This document shows positions 26,131 to 34,884 of a stretch of 47,344 nucleotides of DNA, piece by piece. The stretch spans positions 1 through 47,344 of the IMG/VR virus record IMGVR_UViG_3300006923_002034; one strand, written 5' to 3'. This DNA comes from a virus. Every line of letters begins with the position of its first letter. The first letter of the stretch is position 1. Under the pieces are notes generated by a model. That model made no database searches and had not been told where the DNA came from. It saw nothing but the letters and a program-made list of their open reading frames with translations. The position numbers and the translations under genes are program-made.

Positions 26131-27177
26131 ATGGCTGAGTTCAATCAAACACATCTGGGTGGAGCGCCGACACCTGATGCTTATTCTGCATTGGCGCGTG
26201 AGCAGCACATAGGCAAAGGGTCTACGAGGGCTGTCGCTCTGCCATCAAATATGCCAGGCTTCGTGGTAGGCCGCTCCACATTACAAGGGGCACCACCAGA
26301 CTGGGATTCAAAGCATGTGGCAAATATCATCAATATCGATCCAGACGTAGCTGGCGAAGGCTTCACGCTCGACATGTCAACAATCTCAGCAGATGCGTTC
26401 AATATGGCCGCACACGATGCTGAGCTTGGACGAGCACTGTCGATCGACGACCTTCGCGATAAGGCGTCTTCTGTTTACAGACAATTGGCACAGGTAGATC
26501 CGCCACCGGCGGCACCGCAAGGAGTAGCGATTATGCAAGAAGGTACAATACCAGGGCTCAGTATGCCGTCCACACCCCCAGGAGCGTCCCCACTCGTACC
26601 TGCTGCCGTGGCTCCAATGCCGACGGTAGCTAACCCTGTCGGGGCGGTGAAGGCAGCGTCGTTCGCACAGCCGGCTGTCACACAGCCAGTTGCCCCACAA
26701 CCTATGGCCCAAACGGGCGTCCCTGTCCAACCGACAGTTACAGCCCCTATGACGCCACAGCAGCCCGCACCGTCGTTATTTGAGCAGTTAACCCCGCAGC
26801 CAGCGAGGCCAGCCCCGCGTATACCTACGCATGACACCACAGCAGCAGCTGGAGGTCCGCCAACATACCGACTGACCTTCGAGATCCAGGACTTCCCGGT
26901 GAGCATCGAAGCGTGGTATCACGACGTTATTCGTAACGATCAAGTGTTGGTGCTGATCTATGACACACGCTGCGTCGGGTATCCGCGTACGCAATTGCAA
27001 CCAACAGACAAAGACATCGCTGTCCACATCGATGGCAGCGATCAGATTTACGTTGTGCAGGACCCTTCGATCAACTTCACGGTGGATAGTCAGGAGTTCC
27101 AGGTTCTGCTTATCAAGAGTACAGCACCGTTCGGCGGTGCACCTGAATTACCTGCTGGCGACGCTACCACATTGTAA
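26131..27177 (+). CDS. Hypothetical protein with Pro/Ala/Gln-rich linker, 348 aa
   Basis: Three parts: an N-terminal ~120 residues; a long low-complexity linker rich in Pro, Ala, Val and Gln (about residues 120-245); and a β-rich C-terminal domain (YRLTFEIQDFPVSIEAWYHDV, DQVLVLIYDTRC, DIAVHIDGSDQIYVV). The layout resembles a virion or scaffold-like protein with a flexible connector. It starts the transcription unit that leads into the portal gene, which supports a morphogenesis role. Confidence 0.65.
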   Translation: MAEFNQTHLGGAPTPDAYSALAREQHIGKGSTRAVALPSNMPGFVVGRSTLQGAPPDWDSKHVANIINIDPDVAGEGFTLDMSTISADAFNMAAHDAELGRALSIDDLRDKASSVYRQLAQVDPPPAAPQGVAIMQEGTIPGLSMPSTPPGASPLVPAAVAPMPTVANPVGAVKAASFAQPAVTQPVAPQPMAQTGVPVQPTVTAPMTPQQPAPSLFEQLTPQPARPAPRIPTHDTTAAAGGPPTYRLTFEIQDFPVSIEAWYHDVIRNDQVLVLIYDTRCVGYPRTQLQPTDKDIAVHIDGSDQIYVVQDPSINFTVDSQEFQVLLIKSTAPFGGAPELPAGDATTL

Positions 27178-27211
27178 TCACAGCTGTGGTAGCTAGGAGA
27201 TCCCTGGTATC

Positions 27212-27445
27212 ATGGACATCTACTTAAACGATCAACAATTAGAAGACGTAAGGAGATTTGCAATGGAAAAGCAAGCCGTTGTTCGCCCAGGTGTAACGCC
27301 TGACCTCGAACCCAAACCGCCCTGCTGCGGTAAATGTGGCTGTGATGCAGACGAGAAGCAAGCGTCTATTGCAGACCAACAAGCAGAAACCAAGCGATTG
27401 GTTTCGCAGGATGCCGTTAGTCGCCTCGCCGAAGACGCTGAATAA
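27212..27445 (+). CDS. Small Cys-rich protein, 77 aa (or 60 aa)
   Basis: Contains PPCCGKCGCD, a compact CC-x2-C-x-C cluster likely to bind metal, flanked by charged helices. Two starts are plausible: ATG at 27212 with AGGAG 12 bases upstream, or ATG at 27263 with AAGGAG eight bases upstream, which gives a 60-residue product. Sits directly before the portal gene. Confidence 0.65.
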   Translation: MDIYLNDQQLEDVRRFAMEKQAVVRPGVTPDLEPKPPCCGKCGCDADEKQASIADQQAETKRLVSQDAVSRLAEDAE

Positions 27446-27464
27446 AGACTAAGGACGGGTATCC

Positions 27465-29480
27465 ATGTCGTACTTAATGCCTGATTTTACTGGCGGTAAT
27501 CGCGGTGCACAGAATGTTGAGCCCTTTCCGGACCCATTCTGCGACTACGCGTCGACCGCCATGCCTTCGTCACTGCAGAATGCTCACCGGTGGTGTGAAT
27601 ACATCATGCTGGCAAACGGGGTCTATCGCTCAGCGATCGATCGCGTCATTGCCTACTTCATCACCGAGATTGAGATAGAGGGTACCGATCGTGAGGGGAA
27701 AGAGAAGTATCTCGACTACCTGAATAACACGCTGGGTATCTTCCACATTCTGCAGCAGGTGGCCCTGGACTACGTCACGTATGGCAACTTCTTTGCCTCA
27801 GTGGTCCTGCCCTTCCGTCGTAACCTCTCATGCCCTAAGTGTGGCTTTGAGGCACCGCTGCGGCGTATCCACGACAATCCCAAGTTCAGCTACTCGTGGA
27901 ACAACTCGGAGTTTCATGCTTCGTGCCCGTTCTGTAAGTACAGCGGGAAGTGGACGCACATCGATCGACGGTCGCATGAAGAAGACGATATCGTGGTCAA
28001 GCGATGGAGCCCCCACGAGATGGAGCTGATCTGGGATCCTTACACGGATCAGGTCGGGCACATCTGGCGTATCCCTCAGCATTACAAGACATACATCAAC
28101 AAGGGTACGCTCTTTCACCTGGAGCGGGCACCTTGGGAAATCATCCAAGCTGTTAAGAATGGTACACACATCGAGTTCAACAGCGATGTGATCTACCACG
28201 GCAAGGAAGATACGCTTGCTGGCGTGTTGAACAAAGGGTGGGGTGTTAGTCGGATCCTGACGAACTTCCGTCAGGCTTGGTATCTCCAAGTGTTGCATCG
28301 CTACAACGAGGCAATTGGTCTTGATTACATCATCCCGTTTCGTGTGATAACTCCCGAGCCGCGACCGGGCGGGGCTGGCGGTGGCGGAGAGGCGACAGAT
28401 CCTCTCTTCACCGCCGACCTCGGCGGCTTCTCTGGTCAAGTCAACTCAATGCTACGTAAGCGTCGACAAGACCCAACCATGTGGTTCACACTGCCGTTTC
28501 CCCTCAGATACCAGTCGTTGGGCGCTGAAGCCAGTCAGATGGCTCCCCACGAACTCATGACCAACGCACTCGATACACTATTGTCAGCTGTTGGTATCCC
28601 CGTACAGTTCTACAAAGGTGATTTGACTGTACAGGCCGCGCCTGCCGCTCTGCGGCTCATGGAGAGCCACTGGAGTCACCTCACGCATGTCTTGAACAAC
28701 TTCCTGCAATGGCTCTGTAACAAGATCAGCATCGCCCTATCCTGGGATGATGTGATTGTTAAGCTCGCCAAGCCGAGCCACGCAGATGACCTCAACCGTC
28801 AGCTGGCTAAGCTCCAATTGATGATGGGTCAGCAGATCTCGCAGACAACAGGGCTCAAGAGTGTTGGGCTCAAGTTCGAAGACGAACAGACCAAGATGCT
28901 CGACGAGCAGAAGTATGTCGCAGAGGAAAGCCAAAAAGCCCAGGAGGAGGTCGAGGCCTCCGGTTTGGGCGACCAAATGGCCGGCGGTGCCGCGGGTGGT
29001 ATGCCACCTGGCGGAGACCCAGCGGCGATGGGAGGGATGCCTGGACCCGGAGCTGGAGGTCAGGTGCCACCCGCGCAGCCAGGCGCTGCAGGTGCGGCTG
29101 CTGCACCACCCGCGGGTGGTGGAGATCCACTGGCAGGTGCTATGCAGCCTATGGACCCTGTCCAAGCTGTATTGGCTCAAATCCCAATGGGTTCAGAGAT
29201 GGGGATGACCCCGCAAGACCTCGAGACTATCGCGCAGACTGTAGCTCAATCGATCTACGGTATGCAAGGTGGCCAAAGAGCGTCAGCACTCCGGCAGCTT
29301 AAACAGAAGAACCCTACCGTACACTCGCTGGTTAAAAGCCTGCTGGAGGATATGGATTCACAGTCCGAGGCCCGGGGTCGCGAGATGGGACAACAAGAGG
29401 CTGGGATGGCCCAGCAGCAGTCAATGGCCCAACCACCGGCACCGCCAATGGGCGGCGGCGGTATGGGCGCACCAATGTAA
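27465..29480 (+). CDS. Portal protein
   Basis: Forms the dodecameric ring at the capsid vertex through which DNA is packaged. Features matching phage portals are the N-terminal LANGVYRSAIDRVIAYF helix, a VALDYVTYGNFFASVV segment, WSPHEMELIWDPYTDQ, the VIYHGKEDTLAGVLNKGWGVSRIL region, and a long clip/stem helix region near LMTNALDTLLSAVGIPVQFYKG. A zinc ribbon (CPKC at 123-126, CPFC at 154-157) is inserted in the N-terminal wing. The last ~190 residues are Gly/Pro/Met/Gln-rich and probably disordered. Length (671) is at the upper end for portals. Confidence 0.85.
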   Translation: MSYLMPDFTGGNRGAQNVEPFPDPFCDYASTAMPSSLQNAHRWCEYIMLANGVYRSAIDRVIAYFITEIEIEGTDREGKEKYLDYLNNTLGIFHILQQVALDYVTYGNFFASVVLPFRRNLSCPKCGFEAPLRRIHDNPKFSYSWNNSEFHASCPFCKYSGKWTHIDRRSHEEDDIVVKRWSPHEMELIWDPYTDQVGHIWRIPQHYKTYINKGTLFHLERAPWEIIQAVKNGTHIEFNSDVIYHGKEDTLAGVLNKGWGVSRILTNFRQAWYLQVLHRYNEAIGLDYIIPFRVITPEPRPGGAGGGGEATDPLFTADLGGFSGQVNSMLRKRRQDPTMWFTLPFPLRYQSLGAEASQMAPHELMTNALDTLLSAVGIPVQFYKGDLTVQAAPAALRLMESHWSHLTHVLNNFLQWLCNKISIALSWDDVIVKLAKPSHADDLNRQLAKLQLMMGQQISQTTGLKSVGLKFEDEQTKMLDEQKYVAEESQKAQEEVEASGLGDQMAGGAAGGMPPGGDPAAMGGMPGPGAGGQVPPAQPGAAGAAAAPPAGGGDPLAGAMQPMDPVQAVLAQIPMGSEMGMTPQDLETIAQTVAQSIYGMQGGQRASALRQLKQKNPTVHSLVKSLLEDMDSQSEARGREMGQQEAGMAQQQSMAQPPAPPMGGGGMGAPM

Positions 29481-29523
29481 TCGAGGCCAAGGATGCGCAC
29501 CGACGACGCAGGGAACAGGCCTA

Positions 29524-30573
29524 ATGGCAGACAGAATCGGTATTGTCACTCGGTGGCAACAACACGAAGTCTCGTACGCAGCTGTGCATCTCGCAGAGAT
29601 GGCCAAGGTTCGCGGTACGTCTGCTGAAATCTTCGGGGCAGGGCCTGTGCGACGTGAGGTCGCCAAAGCCTGGGATTCCCGAGTCTTCACATCAAAACAA
29701 CGAAGCTTTAGTATGTGGTCCCACCGCTGCAAGCGGATCATCTGGACACACGTACCCCCAATACGTGACATCGTGCACTTCAATGACGCGGGTATCGACA
29801 CGGCTCTACTGATTAGCTGGGAAGAGCTCACAGAAGAGGACCAAGCGGCGGTATTGACCTTCAATAAGATTATCCTTCCATACCGGTGTGTAGGGCATTC
29901 CCTGCAGCAGGCGTGGAACTTAAAGGTCACGAACCCCGTAATGATGCCCTGGGATGTGCCGGTCCCCATCACGCGGAAGGAAAACCGTGGACCGCATGAT
30001 GAACTCACAGTGTATTTTCCAATGTATGATTCGCAACCGCAGCGGATCGATCAAGCTATCTTCGGTATGATGGCCAAGGTGCTTACAGCAACGGAGAATA
30101 CAAATATCGTAGTGGCAGTAGGCCGTAGTTGGTCGCTGTCCTCTCGGCGGATACTCAAGACGCTCTTCAAAGAGTTCGGGTCTAGGATCACAGTGATCAA
30201 GCAGCCTGATATCTTGAAGCGTCTCTTGCTATTCGCGAAGGCAGATCTGACTGTCTGGGCTCCCAAGTTTGAGAGCCTTGCTTTGGTTGGACTGTCGTCC
30301 CTATGCATGGGCACCCCAGTAATTTCCTGGGATGTCCGCCCACAGAATGAATTCTTAGTGGCTTGGAAGAATGCCATATTGGTACCAGCTGAGACCACAG
30401 AGAACTGGCTTGGTGTGCCAGCAGTGACGAGTGGGTATAGCGAATTTGCTGACGTCCTTGTGGCGACCTTGCGGGATAAGGGTCTGATAGCAAAGATGAA
30501 GGAACACACCAGAAATGGATTGGATTGCCGGCGGAAGCAGTTTGAAGCCGGCTGGAAAGAACTTAACCGATAG
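29524..30573 (+). CDS. Glycosyltransferase, GT-B fold
   Basis: 349 residues with the C-terminal donor-binding pattern of GT-B enzymes: DLTVWAPKFESLALVGLSSLC, then MGTPVISWDVRPQNEFL and NAILVP, matching the usual E..gl..lEAma.G.PVI layout with a conserved glutamate (FES). The DELTVYFPMY and NTNIVVAVGRSW strands fit the Rossmann core. The acceptor is unknown; with the GT-A enzyme at 13632 it may decorate virion or DNA. The start at the ATG after CCTA is chosen because the longer frame overlaps the portal's tail. Confidence 0.72.
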   Translation: MADRIGIVTRWQQHEVSYAAVHLAEMAKVRGTSAEIFGAGPVRREVAKAWDSRVFTSKQRSFSMWSHRCKRIIWTHVPPIRDIVHFNDAGIDTALLISWEELTEEDQAAVLTFNKIILPYRCVGHSLQQAWNLKVTNPVMMPWDVPVPITRKENRGPHDELTVYFPMYDSQPQRIDQAIFGMMAKVLTATENTNIVVAVGRSWSLSSRRILKTLFKEFGSRITVIKQPDILKRLLLFAKADLTVWAPKFESLALVGLSSLCMGTPVISWDVRPQNEFLVAWKNAILVPAETTENWLGVPAVTSGYSEFADVLVATLRDKGLIAKMKEHTRNGLDCRRKQFEAGWKELNR

Positions 30574-30583
30574 GAGACACACA

Positions 30584-30877
30584 ATGTTGAAGAGACCCCT
30601 ACTTGTTGTTATTGCGCTGCTGTATATGACAGCAGTCTGTGTAGCAGCATCCCCCGATCAGGCTAAGCCAGACCAGGCAAAGCCCGATCAAGCAGCACCA
30701 GATCAGGCAAAGCCAGACCAGGCAAAGCCCGATCAAGCAGTACCAGATCAGGTCGCAGCACCGCTTGTGCGTGTGGTCGGCCCTGTTGTACGCGTGGTTG
30801 GGCTACACCGTCGAGCTACGTATCGACACGCGCACCCTCCGCGGCGACACGCTCGGGTATCTTATAGAGTGAGGTGA
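30584..30877 (+). CDS. Secreted PDQA-repeat protein, 97 aa
   Basis: Signal peptide: basic MLKRP, hydrophobic LLVVIALLYMTAVCVAA, likely cleaved after VAA. Then about nine PDQ[AV][KAV] pentapeptide units. The tail is basic and His/Arg-rich (RRATYRHAHPPRRHARVSYRVR). The cysteine in TAVC is not a good lipobox because Val precedes it. The DNA repeat is tandem with a ~45-base period. Likely acts outside the cytoplasmic membrane; it could be a lysis or envelope factor. GGAGACACACA precedes the ATG, and the gene follows the GT-B gene by ten bases. Confidence 0.65.
   Translation: MLKRPLLVVIALLYMTAVCVAASPDQAKPDQAKPDQAAPDQAKPDQAKPDQAVPDQVAAPLVRVVGPVVRVVGLHRRATYRHAHPPRRHARVSYRVR
30663..30765 (+). repeat. 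Tandem repeat coding for PDQA units
   Basis: Fifteen-base coding units grouped into a higher-order repeat of about 45 bases inside the secreted-protein gene. Copy number is likely to vary between relatives by slippage. Confidence 0.7.
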
Positions 30878-30915
30878 ATCACGCTGGTAGCAATGGCAGT
30901 GACTTGATATCTTAG

Positions 30916-30954
30916 ATGCAGGCGGCTCGGTTGTCGGGCTGCCTGCATTTTTTT
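30916..30954 (+). terminator. Intrinsic terminator
   Basis: ATGCAGGC / GCCTGCAT stem with a 17-base loop, followed by TTTTTTTCG. Confidence 0.9.
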
Positions 30955-30975
30955 CGTAAACCCCTGAGGAATCCA

Positions 30976-31437
30976 ATGGTCGATAACCAAATCAACCACC
31001 GTGAAGAGTTCCGGAAGCAAGTTGCTGCCGGAAATACAGACCTATCTAATCCGAAGAGGCACCAAGGTGCGTCTAACGTGGTCCCACCAAAACGCAAGCA
31101 ACCCGCAAAAGGTGAAAACTTGACGGTTGCCGAGCTCATCGGTATGGAGAAGCCAGCAGACGCTCCTGTGGCAGCCCCGCTGTCCAGCACGTTGCCACCA
31201 CCTACGGCTAACGTGGATACAGAGCTCCCTGCGATCAACGTCGATCCGAAGGAGGCTGAAGGCGAGGCACCCCCTGCTTTCGGTATCACGGCGTCTAATG
31301 ATGACCGCTTCGCCGCCAACACTGGCGACGCTACAGAGGCCGCTGATGAGGCTGCCGACGAGGTGGCTGATCAGGATCAAAACGACACCCCGTCTTACGA
31401 AGATGAAGACCAAGACGACGATGAGGACCTTGTTTAA
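30976..31437 (+). CDS. Hypothetical protein with acidic C-terminus, 153 aa
   Basis: Basic N-terminal half (PKRHQGASNVVPPKRKQPAK), Ala/Pro linker, and an acidic tail ending YEDEDQDDDEDLV. Probably largely disordered. The ATG at 30976 follows TGAGGA; a longer frame would start inside the terminator. Stop and next ATG overlap (TAATG). Confidence 0.68.
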   Translation: MVDNQINHREEFRKQVAAGNTDLSNPKRHQGASNVVPPKRKQPAKGENLTVAELIGMEKPADAPVAAPLSSTLPPPTANVDTELPAINVDPKEAEGEAPPAFGITASNDDRFAANTGDATEAADEAADEVADQDQNDTPSYEDEDQDDDEDLV

Positions 31438-31943
31438 TGGGACCTCGAAGGACACCACTTGAGAAAGCTGTGGGGGACGGGGAGCAACCTAAGTCGAAGA
31501 AGCCAAAGGGTAAAACCATGCGGCATAAGGCGGCTAAGCCTAAGCGTAATGCTCCCTGTCCCTGCGGGTCTAAGACCAAATACAAAAACTGCTGCGGCAA
31601 GCCTGTCAGCCAGCATGTAACGGTAAATCCTTACCAATCTATCGCATCGCAGTACACACCCGAGCAACAAGCAGCATCGCTTGAGTTCGTTGAACGATGG
31701 GGCTTCACCCCTAACCCAACACAACTCATGATGTTCATGGAGGCAGAGACGAATGAGTTATCCGACTCAATCCTCCGCGGCTTGCGGGAGATCGATGCTC
31801 CGGATAACTACGTCTATGCTGTCAAGAAGCTCGGGCGACTGATAACCCCGAAGAACCAGCGGATGCAATCGCCTAAGACGATTGAAAGCTGGAACGCAGC
31901 AATGGCGGAGTACGAAGCATGTCAACAACCCACTTCAGAGTAA
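31437..31943 (+). CDS. SEC-C zinc-motif protein, 168 aa
   Basis: A Lys-rich N-terminus leads into KRNAPCPCGSKTKYKNCCGK (residues 37-56), an intact SEC-C motif: the zinc-binding element at the C-terminus of SecA (CxCxSGx6-Cx[CH] type) that in SecA binds SecB and ribosomes. The remaining ~110 residues are helical and unrecognised. No translocase domain is present. The protein could dock on a host partner or nucleic acid. The next gene starts within its last 25 bases. Confidence 0.75.
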   Translation: MGPRRTPLEKAVGDGEQPKSKKPKGKTMRHKAAKPKRNAPCPCGSKTKYKNCCGKPVSQHVTVNPYQSIASQYTPEQQAASLEFVERWGFTPNPTQLMMFMEAETNELSDSILRGLREIDAPDNYVYAVKKLGRLITPKNQRMQSPKTIESWNAAMAEYEACQQPTSE

Positions 31944-33490
31944 CGAATGTAGATATACAGAGCAGACACGCTGGCGTTCATGTCGCTGTGTCTGGGTATG
32001 CGGCTCCTGCTGCTGATGGTATTTCAATACCGCTAGCTGGGGATATGGTGCAGTTGGATCATACGCAGCTGCCGTTTCGTGTGAATATGACGCCTGTTAC
32101 ACCGCAGGAGGCTATTCGCGTAGCGATCTTCACATCGCTCACCAGGTTGCTCGCTATGGATACTATTGCGGATAGTGATCTGCAAGAGTGTCAAAACATA
32201 CTAAGCCAGCTGTGTACGGACACACCGACACCGCGGCACCCTGACGGTACGCCAATAGTAACCGGACATCCGGTTGATGATAGCCTGCTCGCCTCTTCGG
32301 TGGGCCAGGAAGTAGAGCCCACGGAGACCGCAGCGTCACGGTATCGCGCAGAGGTCGCTGCACTATGTTACGCGCAGCCGAGCATAAGTTGGGAGGCTCT
32401 CGTAAGAGCAATGCGACACCTGAACTTTGGGCTTACGGCTGTGGAGCGTCGCGACATCCTACAGGAGACGCATCAGGCCATACAGTCATCTGCCTCAGAT
32501 CCACCTCCTCCACCCGCGACAGTCTCCGCGTTGCCCCGTTTGCAATCGTTTCGGCAACGTGTCCGGGACCTGTGTGAATATGAGCCCGGTCTATCTCTTG
32601 ACCAGTTACGTACAGCGCTGGGCTCGTATGGTTTGCACATTCCGCGGACTATACGTGAGTCTATCATATGCGAGGAGCACCGCCAGTCGCTCGCTGATAA
32701 CACAGCGACGACTGCTACAGGTTCGCCTGAATACACGCCACGACCAGTACGCACTGGGGCTAACGCTATTCCTCTTCCTGAGTTCCGTAACCGCGCAGCT
32801 AATATTGTGCAGCAGTATCGCGGTATAGACCTGCAAGGTTTAACATCCAGGCTAAACCATATAGGTATCACGGTGGATAACGCCACACGAGTAGCTGTAT
32901 GTGAAGCTGTGATACGTAGGCATGGAAGGGCTGCTGTACCCCCTAACGCTCAAAACATATCGCAAGCCTCGGGGTTGCTTGGGACCCAACAATCGCTAGA
33001 TGACGCAGTAGAACCTATTAGGTTGGAGCGTTTTCGCGGGGTTGTCCACGAGTATTTGGAGGGAGCACCTCGCGGGCAGGCGCTGTCTGCTATTCGTAGT
33101 AACCTGAGTATCCGCGGTTATCCCGCGCATTCTCGAGAGCGTGTTGCTATCATTGAAGAGTTCTTAGAGCGACCCGATCGCCCTACGTTTGCAGAGGCTG
33201 TGCAGTCTGTGCTTGACGGGTTAGAGGATGTGACCAATGCTGATCCCGTCGCAGTTGAGACTGCTATGCGGTATGCTGGGCGGCGGGGGTTCACTAGTGC
33301 CCAGCGATTTGTTATTGAAACCTTGCTGAGCGAACGCCAAGAGGGCATAGATACTGTCGCTCAGCAAGCACCTGAACCGGTAGGGGCGCCTACGACCGAG
33401 AGGCAACCACGCCATATTCGTTTACGAGAACGTTCATCGACGAACGGCTCACCTACTCCTGAAACAATAGAGGATGAATCTGATGCCTGA
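31919..33490 (+). CDS. Helical-repeat protein with PRHIRL motif, 523 aa
   Basis: Contains five degenerate ~48-residue helical units, at about residues 141-188, 210-257, 288-336, 371-417 and 424-472. Each has a start like F+..V..L, a central L...L...G, and an end like R..I..E. Examples are SFRQRVRDLCEYEPGLSLDQL and RFRGVVHEYLEGAP. Units are joined by Pro/Thr/Ser linkers. The C-terminal disordered tail carries ERQPRHIRLRE (residues 493-503). This looks like beads on a string; function unknown, possibly a scaffold. I do not recognise the repeat family. Confidence 0.7.
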   Translation: MSTTHFRVTNVDIQSRHAGVHVAVSGYAAPAADGISIPLAGDMVQLDHTQLPFRVNMTPVTPQEAIRVAIFTSLTRLLAMDTIADSDLQECQNILSQLCTDTPTPRHPDGTPIVTGHPVDDSLLASSVGQEVEPTETAASRYRAEVAALCYAQPSISWEALVRAMRHLNFGLTAVERRDILQETHQAIQSSASDPPPPPATVSALPRLQSFRQRVRDLCEYEPGLSLDQLRTALGSYGLHIPRTIRESIICEEHRQSLADNTATTATGSPEYTPRPVRTGANAIPLPEFRNRAANIVQQYRGIDLQGLTSRLNHIGITVDNATRVAVCEAVIRRHGRAAVPPNAQNISQASGLLGTQQSLDDAVEPIRLERFRGVVHEYLEGAPRGQALSAIRSNLSIRGYPAHSRERVAIIEEFLERPDRPTFAEAVQSVLDGLEDVTNADPVAVETAMRYAGRRGFTSAQRFVIETLLSERQEGIDTVAQQAPEPVGAPTTERQPRHIRLRERSSTNGSPTPETIEDESDA

Positions 33491-33914
33491 GATTAAAGAG
33501 TTACTTGAACACCTCATGGACTGCTACCAGCAACAAGATCTTGGAGAGGTCGGTGAAGAAGCCGTACCTTCTCCCCTGGATGAACTGTACGCGCAGTTCG
33601 AAACCCAGGCAGAGAAACTTGCAGCGTGCAAGGGTATCGAAGACTTCGTGCGGGTCGGTCGCCAGCATTTTGTTGATCACCCGCCACAGACACATATCAT
33701 GCTCGCTGAGGGCTTTGGTGTGCAGTTGGCTGGTGGTGTGGAGATATCGTTAACACCGAGTGTTATCGAGGATCTTGCTGGTACTATGGAGCCACAGCCT
33801 TCCTTTCCTGTGACAGAGGGTCGCAGTATTCGTGGGCAGAATGGTATTAAGCCTTCGGAGCAGTACGGCGTTACTGGCAATAAGCCATCCGCCTCACTGC
33901 GTGAACCGAGTTGA
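33483..33914 (+). CDS. Hypothetical protein, 143 aa
   Basis: Unrecognised. Helical N-terminal half (IKELLEHLMDCYQQQDLGE, LYAQFETQAEKLAACKGIEDF), disordered C-terminus. ATG at 33483 is preferred over 33474 because AGAGG is correctly spaced for it. Its TGA overlaps the next ATG. Confidence 0.7.
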   Translation: MPEIKELLEHLMDCYQQQDLGEVGEEAVPSPLDELYAQFETQAEKLAACKGIEDFVRVGRQHFVDHPPQTHIMLAEGFGVQLAGGVEISLTPSVIEDLAGTMEPQPSFPVTEGRSIRGQNGIKPSEQYGVTGNKPSASLREPS

Positions 33915-34627
33915 TGGAGACAATCGCAAACATAGTCGGTCTGATCGGCATAGTCGTGGTCGTGGTGCTCAGCCTGTACATGCTGTACGGGCTGTACGGG
34001 CTGGCGTGGCCCAGGAGTCCCGCAGACCAAGCCGTGCACATGGATATGGATACATGGGCGCCCACATCATACGCGGCGCCTGGCTTATCTGCTGCTGCAG
34101 CTGCCAACCGAGACCAGGCAACTGCGTATTTGCGTGGTGTGGCTGACGGTGCGGAGTCAGGGAGGCAAGCAGCGGCTGCAACACCGATAGCCCCGGTCGG
34201 TCGGTATCCCCACGTGTACGATGCGGTGATGGCGCTAATAAACACAGGGCGACTTGATCTTGATCCTACGTCTACGACGTTTGGTGAAGAACTAGGGGAC
34301 CGGCTCGATGCAGGTGCGTACTCCGCCCATACCACTACAAGCTACATAGGGGAGGTACCGCCTAACGCCCACTCACTCCAGAGCGAGTTCGATGAAAACT
34401 ACGAGCAGTATTGCGAACGGCAACGTACGCAGCTTGCTCATCACCTTGAGCTCATAGCCCAAGGTGCCGATGATCCGCTTGTCCATGATGTGATTAACAA
34501 CACCTGTCCACCAGAGTTGCGTCAATCAGAGGAAGGACGACGGGCTTTACAGCAACGTGTCGACGAGACACGACGTAACGCGGCCATATTGAAGGGCCGA
34601 CAACCAAGGAAGATAAGACTTAAATGA
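33914..34627 (+). CDS. Membrane-anchored protein ending in PRKIRLK, 237 aa
   Basis: One N-terminal transmembrane helix (IANIVGLIGIVVVVVLSLYMLYGLYGLAW, residues 5-33), then a soluble domain. The C-terminus is exactly GRQPRKIRLK, the cleanest of the four motif copies. The anchor would place the rest on one side of the cytoplasmic membrane. ATG overlaps the previous TGA; the stop overlaps the next ATG (ATGA). Confidence 0.7.
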   Translation: METIANIVGLIGIVVVVVLSLYMLYGLYGLAWPRSPADQAVHMDMDTWAPTSYAAPGLSAAAAANRDQATAYLRGVADGAESGRQAAAATPIAPVGRYPHVYDAVMALINTGRLDLDPTSTTFGEELGDRLDAGAYSAHTTTSYIGEVPPNAHSLQSEFDENYEQYCERQRTQLAHHLELIAQGADDPLVHDVINNTCPPELRQSEEGRRALQQRVDETRRNAAILKGRQPRKIRLK

Positions 34628-34884
34628 CACGTTTTCCGAAGAGTCCGGGTGACGGACGCTATCGTGTAGAGATGGGGCGACCGGGAGACCGGACTGACGT
34701 CATCCTCGATTACACGGATGAGTTGACTGAAGCACGTGCCGCTATGGCGGGTGCTGCTCGGCGGAAGGATGGGTGCCGCGGCATCATCACTGACGTTCGT
34801 GAGCATAAAGAGTTGGAGTACAAAGCGAACGCCTCTTGTAAGGATTGTGGCAAATGCCCGGGCCTGGTCGTCGCTTTAACATAG
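34624..34884 (+). CDS. Hypothetical protein, 86 aa
   Basis: Small basic protein with a C-terminal CKDCGKC cluster that may bind metal. ATGA-coupled to the previous gene; it overlaps the next gene by 31 bases. Confidence 0.65.
   Translation: MTRFPKSPGDGRYRVEMGRPGDRTDVILDYTDELTEARAAMAGAARRKDGCRGIITDVREHKELEYKANASCKDCGKCPGLVVALT

Noticed and set aside
30584-30877. Outer-membrane spanin (Rz1-like lipoprotein)
   Set aside because: It is Pro-rich and secreted, but the cysteine lacks a lipobox and there is no overlapping inner-membrane spanin gene.
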